DNA of 64,000 nt from NCBI RefSeq assembly GCF_900102375.1, contig NZ_FNBO01000001.1:62001-126000 (forward strand). The letters are read 5' to 3'. Origin of the DNA: Halorubrum xinjiangense (GTDB lineage Archaea > Halobacteriota > Halobacteria > Halobacteriales > Haloferacaceae). Below are positions 1 through 8,876 of this stretch, one piece after another; the stretch's first letter is position 1; every line of letters begins with the position of its first letter. Under the pieces are notes generated by a model. The model ran no database searches. It had not been told where the DNA came from and saw only the letters and a program-made list of their open reading frames with translations. Made by a program: the position numbers and the translations under genes.

Positions 1-360
1 GACCTCCGGCCGCGTGAGCGAGATGGTGGCGAAGCCGGGATGGGGGACGAGGACGGCGGCGTCCTGCCGCTCGAACTCGGCCATCGCGCCCTCGAAGGTG
101 ATGTAGTCGGGGACCGGCTCGGAGAGGCCTAAGACGAGGAGGTGCCGCCGGTTTCCCCAGTCGCCGGTGAACACCTCGCGAGCGGGAACGACCGTCAGCT
201 CGTCGTCGGTGTACCGGGCCGCACGCTCGCGGATCGTCGGGAGGCGCGTGAAGTGCGGCGCGTACACGAGCGCGTCGATCCCGCGGGCCTTCGCGCGGGC
301 GACGACCTCGTCGTCGAGCACCTTGACGTGGGCGTCGACGCGCGTTTGCGATCGGGTCAC
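1..360 (-). CDS. PHP-domain protein, 3' end cut by window edge
   Basis: The minus-strand frame is open from a GTG at 358-360 to the window edge, giving the first 120 residues. A DAH motif at residues 9-11, an APHFT segment and a PHPGF segment resemble the metal-binding layout of PHP (polymerase and histidinol phosphatase-like) phosphoesterases. The second histidine of the usual HxH motif is replaced by lysine (DAHVK), so activity cannot be assumed. The only nearby ATG (at 368) runs into a stop after three codons, so GTG is the likely start. The substrate is unknown. The family call is moderately secure. Confidence 0.7.
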   Translation of the reverse strand, partial: MTRSQTRVDAHVKVLDDEVVARAKARGIDALVYAPHFTRLPTIRERAARYTDDELTVVPAREVFTGDWGNRRHLLVLGLSEPVPDYITFEGAMAEFERQDAAVLVPHPGFATISLTRPEV

Positions 361-520
361 GGTCGCATGGTCGTCGCGCCCGCGCAAAGGCGTATCGTTC
401 GACGACGACGGTGCCGCGACCGCGGACAGGGACGGTTGTGGCAGCAGGCACCGGTCGACGCCGGGAGGAGAGTCCGCCGGCTTGGGAAACCGTTAATCCC
501 CCTCGGGCGAGAGTTCGGGT
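361..520. other. Intergenic region between divergent genes
   Basis: This 160-bp spacer separates a minus-strand PHP gene from a plus-strand zinc-finger gene. An AT-rich TTAATC run near 490-497 lies about 25 nt upstream of the ATG at 521 and probably serves as its TATA box. I see no RNA gene or further coding sequence here. Confidence 0.4.
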
Positions 521-820
521 ATGGCCCCTCGCTGGACGTGCGGCATCGGCGACTGCGACGCCGCCTTCGACGACGTGGAGGCGGCGATCGTCCACCAGAC
601 GAACGACCACCAACGCCACGAGTGCAAGGTCTGCGGCACCATCGTCCCGGACGGCTACTTCGCGATCCGCCACGCGTTCGACGAGCACACCCGCGCCGAG
701 TTCGTCCGCGCGTACGACGCTGACTCAGCGGCCGTCCGCCGCCGCGAGGAGATCAAAGGCGAGATCGAGGCCGCGGCGGACCTCCAGCGGGTCGTCGAGG
801 ACCTCGACCGCGGCGTCTGA
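521..820 (+). CDS. Small C2H2-type zinc-finger protein
   Basis: This 99-residue protein carries two compact zinc sites. The first uses C7, C12, H25 and H30. The second uses C35, C38, H51 and H56. The C-terminal 40 residues are acidic and probably helical. Small zinc-finger proteins of this kind are common in haloarchaea and are usually thought to bind nucleic acid or protein partners, but no target can be read from the sequence. The gene stands alone. It starts about 25 nt after an AT-rich promoter element, so the transcript is probably leaderless. Confidence 0.75.
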   Translation: MAPRWTCGIGDCDAAFDDVEAAIVHQTNDHQRHECKVCGTIVPDGYFAIRHAFDEHTRAEFVRAYDADSAAVRRREEIKGEIEAAADLQRVVEDLDRGV

Positions 821-873
821 CCCGGCGTTTCGCTCGCCCGGGGTTCCGCCCGCTCTGTCTCCCTCCCTCCGAG

Positions 874-1779
874 TTATAAGACGCGCTTCCCGAACGCGCT
901 CGCTGCCAGCTCCGTCGCCAGCTCGGCCGTCTCGTTGTGCTGGTCCAGCGTCGGATTCACCTCGACTATCTCCATCGAGCGGAGCGCGTCCGTCTCGTCG
1001 ACGATCTCCATCGCGCTGTGCGCCTCGCGGTAGGTGACCCCGCCGCGGACGGGGGTCCCGACGCCGGGCGCGGCGTTGGGGTCGAGCCAGTCCAGATCGA
1101 GGCTGACGTGGATCCCGTCGACGCCGTCCGCGGCGACCGACAGGGCCTCCTCCGTGACCTCCGTGATCCCCCGCTCGTCGATGTCGGACATCGTGTACGC
1201 GGCGAAGCCGCGCTCTTTGATTAGCTCCGCCTCCGCTCCGTCGACCGAGCGGAGCCCGACCAAGGCGACGTTCTCCGGCGAGAGCCCCGGCGCGTTCGCC
1301 CACTCGGTGTCCGCGAACTCGTCGATCCCGAGCGCGGCCGCCAGCGGCATCCCGTGAACGTTGCCCGACGGCGTCGTCGCGGGCGTGTTGAGGTCGGCGT
1401 GCGCGTCGAACCACACGGCGCCGATCTCCGCGTCGCGCGCGGACCCGGCGAGGCTCCCGATCGCGATGGAGTGGTCGCCTCCGAGCGCGAGCGGCACCTC
1501 GCCGTCGGCGAGCGTCGCGGCGACCTCGTCGCCGAGCCGGCGGCAGACGTCTTCTGTCTCCCGGAGGAACTTCGCTTTCCCCTCGCTGGGCGCGTCCGCG
1601 TCCGGGTCGCGCTCCTCCGCCCGCGGGACGAGGAGGTCGCCCCCGTCGACGGTCTCCACGCCGGCGCCGGCGAGCTGGTCCGCGAGCCCGCCGTACCGGA
1701 TCGCCGAAGGCCCCATGTCGACCCCGCGTCGGTTCGCCCCGTAGTCGGTCGGCGCGCCGATGATCCTGACCGTGGTCAT
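874..1779 (-). CDS. rocF: Arginase (ureohydrolase family)
   Basis: A 301-residue ureohydrolase. The manganese-binding motifs are all visible: GGDHS at 100-104, DAHAD at 125-129 and SLDLDWLDP at 226-234. The segment around residues 130-144 (NTP, SGN, VHG) fits arginase, which converts arginine to ornithine and urea, better than agmatinase. The ATG at 1779 is preferred because the open frame upstream (to 1917) is low-complexity, arginine-rich and contains no conserved sequence. It acts in the cytosol in arginine catabolism. Agmatinase remains a possible alternative from sequence alone. Confidence 0.88.
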   Translation of the reverse strand: MTTVRIIGAPTDYGANRRGVDMGPSAIRYGGLADQLAGAGVETVDGGDLLVPRAEERDPDADAPSEGKAKFLRETEDVCRRLGDEVAATLADGEVPLALGGDHSIAIGSLAGSARDAEIGAVWFDAHADLNTPATTPSGNVHGMPLAAALGIDEFADTEWANAPGLSPENVALVGLRSVDGAEAELIKERGFAAYTMSDIDERGITEVTEEALSVAADGVDGIHVSLDLDWLDPNAAPGVGTPVRGGVTYREAHSAMEIVDETDALRSMEIVEVNPTLDQHNETAELATELAASAFGKRVL

Positions 1780-1915
1780 ACCGGCTACGCGGCGCGCCGC
1801 CGCTTCAATGGTGGGGGATCGGCGCGCTCGCGTCGCCCCGGATTCGTCGGCGACCCCGCCGTCCCCCCTCGCCGGATCGGACACCGTTTTGCGCCCGGCC
1901 CGCCACGGGATGCTC

Positions 1916-2134
1916 ATGGACAGCTCCGATCCCTACTCGGTCGACCCCGGCGACATCGAGCCGATCGGCGCCGTGATCGCGGTCGCGTTCACCGGGGCGG
2001 CGATCGGACTCGTCGGCGCCGCGGTCTCGTTCGTCGCGGTCGACTTCGGCGTCGCGCTGATCGGCGTCGGCGTCGTCGTCGCGCTGTCGAGCCCGCTCGC
2101 GTACGTCCGGATGAAGCGGCTGCGCGGGGAGTGA
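1916..2134 (+). CDS. Small two-helix membrane protein of unknown function
   Basis: A 72-residue protein with a short acidic N-terminus, two hydrophobic helices (about 20-40 and 43-62) and a basic C-terminal tail, MKRLRGE, which suggests a cytoplasmic C-terminus. ATG codons lie at 1910 and 1916. The second is used here and the first would add two residues. Similar short acidic-then-hydrophobic proteins are frequent in haloarchaeal genomes. I do not recognise a named family. It is divergent from arginase. Confidence 0.6.
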   Translation: MDSSDPYSVDPGDIEPIGAVIAVAFTGAAIGLVGAAVSFVAVDFGVALIGVGVVVALSSPLAYVRMKRLRGE

Positions 2135-2189
2135 GCCGGCGCCCTCGCGCGGACGGCGACCCGCTCACCGAGCGGATCTCACACGATCA

Positions 2190-2217
2190 TTTATAAGTGA
2201 ATTCCATCGCATTTAAG
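2190..2217 (+). promoter_or_regulatory. Two candidate TATA boxes before the Rrf2/TrmB-like regulator
   Basis: TTTATAAG at 2190-2197 and ATTTAAG at 2211-2217 both match the haloarchaeal TATA consensus. The first would give a transcript with a leader of about 20 nt. The second would start at or next to the ATG at 2242, giving a leaderless mRNA. Having both suggests two start points or overlapping control. Confidence 0.55.
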
Positions 2218-2241
2218 CGGGGGCGTCGTGTATTCGCCACC

Positions 2242-2775
2242 ATGTCATCGATCGAGCTCACGTCGAGCCAGAAAAGCATCCTCACGGCCCTCATCAACCT
2301 CTACGGGGAACAGGAGGACGCCGTGAAAGGCGAGGCGATCGCCGAGGAGGTCGACCGCAACCCGGGGACGATCCGCAACCAGATGCAGAGCCTCAAGGCC
2401 CTCCAGCTGGTCGAGGGCGTACCCGGACCGAAAGGGGGGTACAAGCCCACCTCGAACGCCTACGAGGCGCTCGACATCCAGCGCATGGACGAGCCGGCCG
2501 ACGTCCCGATCTACCACGAGGGCGAGCAGGTCGAGGGGACCAACGTCGACGGGATCGACCTCTCCAGCGTCCACCACCCCGAGCTGTGCCGCGCCGAGAT
2601 CCACGTCCAGGGCTCGGTCCGCGACTTCCACGAGGGCGACAGCGTCACCGTCGGCCCGACGCCGCTCTCGAAGCTCGTCATCGACGGGACCGTCGACGGG
2701 AAAGACGACACCGCGAACGTGCTCATCCTGCGGATCGACGACATGCGGGCGCCCGACGAGCCGGCCGAACACTGA
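2242..2775 (+). CDS. Winged-helix transcriptional regulator (Rrf2/TrmB-like)
   Basis: A 177-residue protein. Residues 1-75 form a winged helix (TSSQKSILTALINLY, then a GEAIAEEV recognition region). Residues 90-170 form a second, beta-rich acidic domain that may bind a ligand or metal (VHHPELCRAE, DSVTVGPTPL). Haloarchaeal homologues are usually annotated as Rrf2- or TrmB-type regulators. The ATG at 2242 follows the start-proximal TATA box. An earlier ATG at 2197 would overlap the upstream TATA box and is rejected. The regulated genes are unknown. Confidence 0.72.
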   Translation: MSSIELTSSQKSILTALINLYGEQEDAVKGEAIAEEVDRNPGTIRNQMQSLKALQLVEGVPGPKGGYKPTSNAYEALDIQRMDEPADVPIYHEGEQVEGTNVDGIDLSSVHHPELCRAEIHVQGSVRDFHEGDSVTVGPTPLSKLVIDGTVDGKDDTANVLILRIDDMRAPDEPAEH

Positions 2776-2918
2776 CTGCGAGAAGTCCTTCGATCGCTTC
2801 GAGAACAGTTCTATCGGAAATCGCGAGCCGTCCGTCGCCGAGCCGCCGGACTAGTTCGTCGCCGAAAAGCGTCGAAATCGGTGTCGAAAGAAGCGTCGCT
2901 ACCGCGAGTCGCCCGGGC

Positions 2919-4100
2919 TCACATGTCGCCGAACGCGCCGACGCCGCGGCTCGCGGAGGAGACCTTGGCGATCCAGCGCGTGGCGATGGCCTTCTTCAGC
3001 AGCTTCGCAGGCGTGCCGCCGAACGTCTTGATCGGCATGCCCATCACGTCGTGGGCGACCGCCTCCTCGCCGACGGAGATGACCGTCCCCTTGTCCTCGT
3101 GGGTCCACGAGCGGAGCGGCGCGCCGCGGGCGGCGCGCGCGAGGTTGGCGCCCGCGACCTCCGCGGCCTGCCAGGCGGCCTGCGCGGTCGGCGGTGCCAC
3201 GTCGTCTTCGCCCTGCTCAACGAGCGCGGTGTCGCCGATGGCGAACACGCGGTCGTCGCTGGTGGCGAAGTCGGAGCCGGCGTGGACGCGGTTCGAGCGC
3301 TCGTCCTTCTCGATCTCGACGTTCTCGAGCTCGGGCTGTCCCGTAATTCCGCCGGTCCAGATCAGGACGTCGTAGGCGAGCTCCTCGGGCTCCTCCTCGT
3401 CGCCGCCGCCGAGGTAGACGGCGTCCTCGTCGGCCTTCGAGATGAAGTCGCCGGTGAGGATCTCGATGTCCGCGTCCTCCAGCCGCTGGCGGAGCGCGCC
3501 CTGAATCTGGGGGTCGTTGCCGGGGAAGACCTCGTCGAGCCCCTCGACCAGCTTGATCTCTATCGGCGCGCGGTGTTTGTCGCGGTACTCGGCGATCTCG
3601 CCGGCCGTCTGGATGCCGGAGAGCCCGGCGCCGCCGACGATGACCTCGACGGGGTCGGAGCGGGTCGCCTCGGCCGCCGCCTCGCGGACCTCCTCGTGGA
3701 TCGCCTTCGCGTCGTCGAGCCCCTTCAGCTGGTGGGCGTTCTCCTCTAACCCCTCGATGCCGAAGAAAGCGGTCGTGGAGCCGACGCCGAGCAGCAGGTA
3801 GTCGTAGTCGACGGTCGTCCCGTCGTCGGTCTCGACGACGCGCTCGTCGGTGTCGACGTCGACGACGCGGCCCTGGACGAAGTCGGACTCGGGCGACTTG
3901 ATCTCGTCGACGGGGATCGTGATCTTGTCCTCGACCGCGGGGTTGCGGATCGCGCGGTGGACCTCGTGTAAGACGAGGTGGTAGTCGTGTTCAGAGACCC
4001 ACGTGAGTTCCGCCTCGCCCTCGCCGACCTCGTCTTCGAACGCCTTCACCGCCCCTGCGCCGGCGTAGCCGGAGCCGACGACGACGACCTGTGTACTCAT
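2919..4100 (-). CDS. ndh: Type-2 NADH dehydrogenase (NDH-2) family flavoprotein
   Basis: A 393-residue pyridine nucleotide-disulfide oxidoreductase. It shows an FAD-binding GSGYAGAG near the N-terminus, a second dinucleotide-binding glycine motif (VGGAGLSGIQTAGE near 160) and the FAIGDTA motif that contacts FAD near 290. Proteins of this type transfer electrons from NADH to quinone as single peripheral membrane subunits that do not pump protons. This fits the Nuo operon at 31.6-42 kb, which lacks NADH-input subunits. The start chosen is the ATG just before the first glycine motif. A related FAD reductase role cannot be excluded. Confidence 0.82.
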   Translation of the reverse strand: MSTQVVVVGSGYAGAGAVKAFEDEVGEGEAELTWVSEHDYHLVLHEVHRAIRNPAVEDKITIPVDEIKSPESDFVQGRVVDVDTDERVVETDDGTTVDYDYLLLGVGSTTAFFGIEGLEENAHQLKGLDDAKAIHEEVREAAAEATRSDPVEVIVGGAGLSGIQTAGEIAEYRDKHRAPIEIKLVEGLDEVFPGNDPQIQGALRQRLEDADIEILTGDFISKADEDAVYLGGGDEEEPEELAYDVLIWTGGITGQPELENVEIEKDERSNRVHAGSDFATSDDRVFAIGDTALVEQGEDDVAPPTAQAAWQAAEVAGANLARAARGAPLRSWTHEDKGTVISVGEEAVAHDVMGMPIKTFGGTPAKLLKKAIATRWIAKVSSASRGVGAFGDM

Positions 4101-4184
4101 GCCAGTAAGTCCACGGTGCGCGGATAAAGTCGCTTTGGAACGCTCGCAGGCAGATAACGTCAACGCGGCGGGGCGACGCGGCCG

Positions 4185-5003
4185 CTACAGCGAGAGGCCG
4201 GCGTGCCAGCGGTCGGCGCCCGCCTCGCGTTTCACCTCGTCCATGCGAGCGAGCAGCTTCACCGCGAGGCTCGCGGTCTCGGCCGCGCGCGACTCGCCCT
4301 CCGCCCGGAACTCGCCGGTCACGCGGTTCGCGTAGACGGAGCAGACCGCGCCGGCGCGGAGCCCGTACACGTTCGCGATCGTGAGGATCGCCGACGCCTC
4401 CATCTCGATGTTCTTCACGTTCGCGTCCTGAAGCTCCGCGACGAGCTCGTCCGAGCCGGCAGCCTCGAACCCCTCGAACCCGGGGCGGCCCTGCCCGGCG
4501 TAGAAGGAGTCGGCGCTCATCGTAACGCCGGTGTGGTAGTCGTGGCCAAGCCGCTCGGCGGCGGCGACTAGCGCGGAAACGACCTCGCCGTCCGCGGCGG
4601 CGGGGTAGTCCTCGCGGACGTACTCGTCGCTCGTCCCCTCCTGGCGGACGGCGCCGGTCGTGATCACCAGGTCGCCCACGTCCATCTCCGGCTGGATCGC
4701 GCCGCAGGAGCCGACCCGGACGAACGTGTCGACGCCGACGCGCGCGAGTTCCTCGACCGCGATGGCGGCCGATGGAGAGCCGATCCCGGTCGACGTCACC
4801 GAGATCGGCGCGCCGTCGTAGCTGCCGGTCGCGGTGCGGTATTCGCGGTGGCGGGCGACCTCCTCGTGGTCGTCCCACAGCGCCGTGATCTTGTCGACCC
4901 GCTCGGGGTTGCCCGGGAGGAGGACGGCGTCCGCGACGTCCTCGGGCGCGGCCTCGACGTGGTAGCCGGCCTCGTCGTTGGGGTCCTCGCTGTCGTCGGT
5001 CAT
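4185..5003 (-). CDS. udp: Uridine phosphorylase / nucleoside phosphorylase
   Basis: A 272-residue PNP/UDP-family enzyme that splits uridine (or a related nucleoside) with phosphate into base and ribose 1-phosphate. The phosphate-binding PGNPERV, the RVGSCGAIQ strand and the EMEASAI ribose-binding segment are present. It lies 83 nt downstream of cytidine deaminase on the same strand, which suggests stepwise cytidine to uridine to uracil catabolism. In haloarchaea ribose 1-phosphate can enter the pentose bisphosphate pathway (established for the group). ATG 5003 is chosen because the upstream extension is not conserved-looking. Confidence 0.87.
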   Translation of the reverse strand: MTDDSEDPNDEAGYHVEAAPEDVADAVLLPGNPERVDKITALWDDHEEVARHREYRTATGSYDGAPISVTSTGIGSPSAAIAVEELARVGVDTFVRVGSCGAIQPEMDVGDLVITTGAVRQEGTSDEYVREDYPAAADGEVVSALVAAAERLGHDYHTGVTMSADSFYAGQGRPGFEGFEAAGSDELVAELQDANVKNIEMEASAILTIANVYGLRAGAVCSVYANRVTGEFRAEGESRAAETASLAVKLLARMDEVKREAGADRWHAGLSL

Positions 5004-5086
5004 GTCTTCGCTCTTCGGCGAGCCGTTTAAAAGTAGTTCCGTCTCGGTCGCTCGGGGACGTGTAGCGGGCATCGGGCCGCCGTGCG

Positions 5087-5491
5087 TCAGTCCTCCCTGG
5101 CGTCGTCGAGCGTCCCCTCCGAGATGGTGTTCGGGAGCAGCTCGCCGAGCGTGTACTCCGTGGCCGCGTCGCCGCCCTCATCGCAGGCGACGACGAGGTC
5201 GTCGGCCGCGAACTCGGCGAGCGTCTGGCGGCACATCCCGCAGGGGGTGACCCCGTCGCGGACGCCGGAGGAGACCGCGATGCGGTCGAACTCGCGGTGG
5301 CCCGCCTTCACCGCCTCCGCGAGCGCGACCTCCTCGGCGTGGAGGCTGTTGGAGTAGTTCGCGTTCTCGATGTTACAGCCCGTGTAGACGGTGCCGTCGG
5401 CGGTCCGGAGCGCGGCGCCGACGCGGTACTCGGAGTACGGGACGTGGGCCGCCTCTAAGGCCTCGCGCGCCGCGGCGATCAGCTCGTCCAT
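5087..5491 (-). CDS. cdd: Cytidine deaminase
   Basis: A 134-residue zinc hydrolase of the small tetrameric type, deaminating cytidine to uridine. The catalytic HAEE near residue 50 and the zinc-binding PCGMCRQ near 87-93 are intact, and the substrate-binding CNIENANYSNS precedes them. It is followed on the same strand by uridine phosphorylase and probably forms a two-gene pyrimidine salvage unit with it. Confidence 0.93.
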   Translation of the reverse strand: MDELIAAAREALEAAHVPYSEYRVGAALRTADGTVYTGCNIENANYSNSLHAEEVALAEAVKAGHREFDRIAVSSGVRDGVTPCGMCRQTLAEFAADDLVVACDEGGDAATEYTLGELLPNTISEGTLDDARED

Positions 5492-5558
5492 ACGGGCGAG
5501 TGACGCGGCGGGCCGATAACTGTACTGTGTCGCGATCGCGAGGGAGCCGGCGGCCCGG

Positions 5559-7151
5559 TCAGCCGTCCGTCCACGCCGAGAAGCCGCCGTCGATGAGCGT
5601 GTCAGCCTGCTGGCGGATGTACTCGCGCTGGGTGTTGACCACGGCCGCCTCGAAGTCGTCGCCGTCGTCGAGGCGGGCGCGGACGCGGTCCCGCTTCCAG
5701 CTGGCCGGGGTCGTGCGGTTCGCGACGCGCCAGCGGAGCGGCGCGATCCACGCTGCGGCCTCGTCGTCGGCGCAGCCGGCGGTCCGGAGCCCCGCCTCGG
5801 CGTGGTCGAGGAGGTCGGCGTACAGCGCGTCCGTGTCGGTCGTGCGCTCCCCGTCGCGGCCGATCCACGTCATGTCGGCGTCGAGCCCGTCGGCGACGGC
5901 GGCGTAGAAGTTGTCGCAGGCGGTCTCCCAGTCGAGCCCGATCACGGGGTGTTCGCGCTGGGCGAGCGCCTGCATCAGCCCCGCGAACGCCCCCTGGAAC
6001 GCGATGGAGTCGCGGACCGTGGGCTGCCCGGGGATCGGGCGGAACTCGATCCGGGCGTTCGCGGCCGAGCGGCTCGACCCCTCGAAAACTGGGCGGACCC
6101 ACCGCCAGTAGCTGCCGTGTTTCGTCCGGAACGTCGCGAACGCGTCGTCGAAGCGGTCGCTGCCGCCCGGGTCGGGCATCGGGATCAGCGTCTCGTCGGC
6201 CGCGATGCGGTCTACCGCCGTCTCGACGTCGTGGACGTCCCGCGGGAACCGCACCTTGTCCGCGTCGGTCCGCGCGTTGAGGACGGACTCGAACACGTGG
6301 ATCCGGTTCTCGGTCGCCCCCTCGGCGAGGACCCGCTCGCCGTCCCAGCCGTCGTCGTAGAGGTCCGGCGGGAAGAAGGGTGAGTTGACGCCGAGCGCTA
6401 AGAGCGGCCCGGCGATCCGGAGGGCGTATCGGAAGTGCCGCGGCAGCGTCTCGGCGTGGGCCACCTGATAGTGCGGCTGGATCGACGTGATGAGGCTCTC
6501 GGGCATCACCGTCTCCGCCGACAGCGACACGCCCGGCGCGGAGAGCTCGACCCGATCGCCCGCCGGCCGTGCGTCCGCCGACCCGTCCCGGTCCGCCCTC
6601 TCGGGGTCCGCGTTGGCCATCGCGTGGTACCGGACCGCGTCGCTCATGTTGACCGCCACGGTCACGCCGTCGACCGCGACGCTGTCGGTGAGGTACTCGC
6701 GGGCGGTCTCGCCCGCCGGCGGGATGGTCCAGAGCCCGTCGGAGACGAGCCGCATCCCCTCGACGCCCGCGGTGTTCTCCGCGGCCTCCAGCCGCGCGCG
6801 GACCTCGGCGAGCTGGGCGCGGAGCCCGTGGTCGGAGAGGGGCTGCGGGCTCGTCGACATCTCGGCGTTGTGGAGCCCGAGCTCCTTCTCGAACCCCATC
6901 AGCTCCAGCAGGCGGCGCGGCACGCGCATCAGCGCGTACTCGCCCGCCCGCGACTCCTCACTCCACCGCCCGTCGCCGACCGCGTAGAACTCGTACTCGA
7001 AGCCGACGATCGACTGGTGGTTGTCGAAGGAGCCGTCGCGCAGCTCCTGTTTGACGATCTCGGCCTCCTCGGCCGCGCGCTCGGCGAACGCCTCGGCGTC
7101 GACCGAAAGCGCCTCCCGGACCCCGTCGGCGAGCGCGGACTCCGTGGTCAT
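5559..7151 (-). CDS. Glutamate-cysteine ligase-like protein (GCS2-type)
   Basis: A 530-residue protein whose N-terminus (VGFEYEF near 50, HNAEMSTSPQPLSDHGLR near 100) resembles the carboxylate-amine ligase/GCS2 fold. The C-terminal part keeps an arginine-rich active-site strand (ARIEFRPIPGQPT). Haloarchaea accumulate gamma-glutamylcysteine rather than glutathione, and enzymes of this superfamily make it, but paralogues with other amide products exist. The substrate is therefore unproven. The start is the ATG at 7151. The gene stands alone between cdd and an MBL-fold gene on the same strand. Confidence 0.68.
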   Translation of the reverse strand: MTTESALADGVREALSVDAEAFAERAAEEAEIVKQELRDGSFDNHQSIVGFEYEFYAVGDGRWSEESRAGEYALMRVPRRLLELMGFEKELGLHNAEMSTSPQPLSDHGLRAQLAEVRARLEAAENTAGVEGMRLVSDGLWTIPPAGETAREYLTDSVAVDGVTVAVNMSDAVRYHAMANADPERADRDGSADARPAGDRVELSAPGVSLSAETVMPESLITSIQPHYQVAHAETLPRHFRYALRIAGPLLALGVNSPFFPPDLYDDGWDGERVLAEGATENRIHVFESVLNARTDADKVRFPRDVHDVETAVDRIAADETLIPMPDPGGSDRFDDAFATFRTKHGSYWRWVRPVFEGSSRSAANARIEFRPIPGQPTVRDSIAFQGAFAGLMQALAQREHPVIGLDWETACDNFYAAVADGLDADMTWIGRDGERTTDTDALYADLLDHAEAGLRTAGCADDEAAAWIAPLRWRVANRTTPASWKRDRVRARLDDGDDFEAAVVNTQREYIRQQADTLIDGGFSAWTDG

Positions 7152-7195
7152 GCGACCGGGGAAGGACGCGGCGAGGTAAAAAGGCCTCCGACCGG

Positions 7196-7930
7196 CTACT
7201 GGTTCGCCGAGCGCGCGTCGAGCGCGACGGGGATCGACCGGCTCGCGACGTCGCCGGCGAACGCCTCGCCGTCGGCCTCCAGCATCTCGAAGGTGTCGTA
7301 GTGGATCGGGACGACGAGGTCGGGGTCCATCGCCTCGGTCAGGTCGGCCGCCTCGCGCCGGTCGGCGACGATGCCGCCCCCGCCGATGTTCGCGAGGAAC
7401 ACGGAGACGTCGAGCTCGGCGAACCCGTCCAACGCGTCGGAGTCGCCGGGCCAGAAGACGGTGCGCCCGCCGAGCGACAGCAGGAAGCCGCAGCCGAACC
7501 CTGGCGGGTGCGGCACCGAGCCGTCGGCGTCCGCGTTCGGCCCCTCCGGGTCGTTGTGGGCGGGGACGGACCACACCCGCACCTCGCCCACCGGGGTCTC
7601 GACGTCGACGCGGTCCTCCTCGCCGACGCGGACGACCTCGTAGTCGGCCGCGAGCGCGTCGATCGACTCCACGTTGCGGTCGATGCCGGCGGGGTCGACG
7701 GCGTCGTAGATCACGACCGTCGCGTCCTCGCTCGCGACCGACCGGATCCCGTCGCTGTCGTAGTGGTGGTCGTGGGTGACGACGACGAGGTCGCCGTCGC
7801 GCGCCCAGTAGTCGTCGAGGACGCCGTACCGGCCGGGGTCGGTGTAGACGACCGGACCCCCGTCGGTCTCCAGCCGCGCCGTCGCGTAGCCGAGCCACTC
7901 CACCGCGAGCTCCTCGTAGCGGACCGTCAT
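7196..7930 (-). CDS. Metallo-beta-lactamase-fold hydrolase (UlaG-like)
   Basis: A 244-residue MBL-fold protein. The zinc motif THDHHYDSDG (HxHxxD, near 52-61), a downstream GDSD aspartate and the late PIHYDTF histidine give a complete dinuclear metal site. The layout fits the UlaG-like group of L-ascorbate-6-phosphate lactonase and related hydrolases, whose archaeal substrates are mostly unknown. It lies 44 nt upstream of the GCS2-like gene on the same strand and may be cotranscribed with it. Confidence 0.82.
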   Translation of the reverse strand: MTVRYEELAVEWLGYATARLETDGGPVVYTDPGRYGVLDDYWARDGDLVVVTHDHHYDSDGIRSVASEDATVVIYDAVDPAGIDRNVESIDALAADYEVVRVGEEDRVDVETPVGEVRVWSVPAHNDPEGPNADADGSVPHPPGFGCGFLLSLGGRTVFWPGDSDALDGFAELDVSVFLANIGGGGIVADRREAADLTEAMDPDLVVPIHYDTFEMLEADGEAFAGDVASRSIPVALDARSANQ

Positions 7931-7965
7931 GTCACCGACTGTGGCCCCGGTCGTCTTGAGGGTGG

Positions 7966-8781
7966 CTATCGCTCTTCATCGTCGATCACGGTGAGGTCCC
8001 ACGCCGCCGCGAGCGCCTCGTCGTCGATCGACCGCCCCAGCGCGTGTTCAGGGACCAGCGGCATCGGAATCGGGACGTACCCGGCCTCGCGCATCGCCCC
8101 GAACCCGCCGACCGTCTCGACGACGGTCCCGTCGTCCCCGCGGCGGACGCGGAACCGCTTGTCCGTCGGGTCGCGACGGTACGCGAACGGGAACGACTCG
8201 GCCGGCGGCGTCTGGAGGCTGTCGACGCCCGCGAGGACCGCGACGGGCGCCCCGTCGACCTCGCAGACGAGCCGGGGGACGACCGGGCGGCCCTCGTCGT
8301 CGATCGCGGCGGCGTCGACGTCCTCGCGGCCCGTCACCGGGCCGACGGGAGTGTCAGTCTCGCGCCAGCCGAACGTCGGCTCGCCGAGGCCGTCGGCGCG
8401 GACGCAGGCGTACCCGCCGCCCGAGACCGGGATCCGGTCCGGGCCGAGGTGGAAGGTGCGCCGACCGTCGCTTCGGGCGGCGAGCAGCGGCGGGTCGGCG
8501 AGGAGGTCGCGCACGGCCGCGGCGGTGTCGGGGTCGCGGACGGCGAACAGGACGCGGCGGTCGCGGTCGAGCGCGTGCCCGAGCCGCGAGGTGATCACGA
8601 CCGGCGTCGCGTCGTCCGCGGCGAGCGGCTCCACCGCCACCCGGTCGTCGCCGCGGGTCGCGACCGCCGGCGGCTCGGCGCCCGTCTCCGGGCGCTCGAC
8701 CGCGAACCCCGCGGCCGCGAGCCGGTCTGCGGCCGCGTCGGTGAGGTCGCGCCGCGTGGCGTCGCCGAGCGGGCCTGGCAT
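7966..8781 (-). CDS. Haloarchaeal protein of unknown function
   Basis: A 271-residue soluble acidic protein without a recognisable catalytic motif. The N-terminal third (about 1-95) has an alternating alpha/beta pattern (RRVLFAVRD near 90). The C-terminal half holds FGWRETDTP, VPRLVCEVDG and a beta-rich stretch ending with IPMPLVPEH. It lies between DNA ligase (upstream, same strand, 95 nt) and an MBL-fold gene, but no DNA-repair motif is visible. The start is the ATG at 8781, after which codon use is typical. Confidence 0.6.
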   Translation of the reverse strand: MPGPLGDATRRDLTDAAADRLAAAGFAVERPETGAEPPAVATRGDDRVAVEPLAADDATPVVITSRLGHALDRDRRVLFAVRDPDTAAAVRDLLADPPLLAARSDGRRTFHLGPDRIPVSGGGYACVRADGLGEPTFGWRETDTPVGPVTGREDVDAAAIDDEGRPVVPRLVCEVDGAPVAVLAGVDSLQTPPAESFPFAYRRDPTDKRFRVRRGDDGTVVETVGGFGAMREAGYVPIPMPLVPEHALGRSIDDEALAAAWDLTVIDDEER

Positions 8782-8876
8782 ACGCGACGCTACGGGCCGG
8801 ATCGTCAAGGGGTTTCGCGTGTCGGAAGGTCAGTCGTCGCCGGCTACCGCGTCGCCGGCCGCCCGGCCGACTCGGC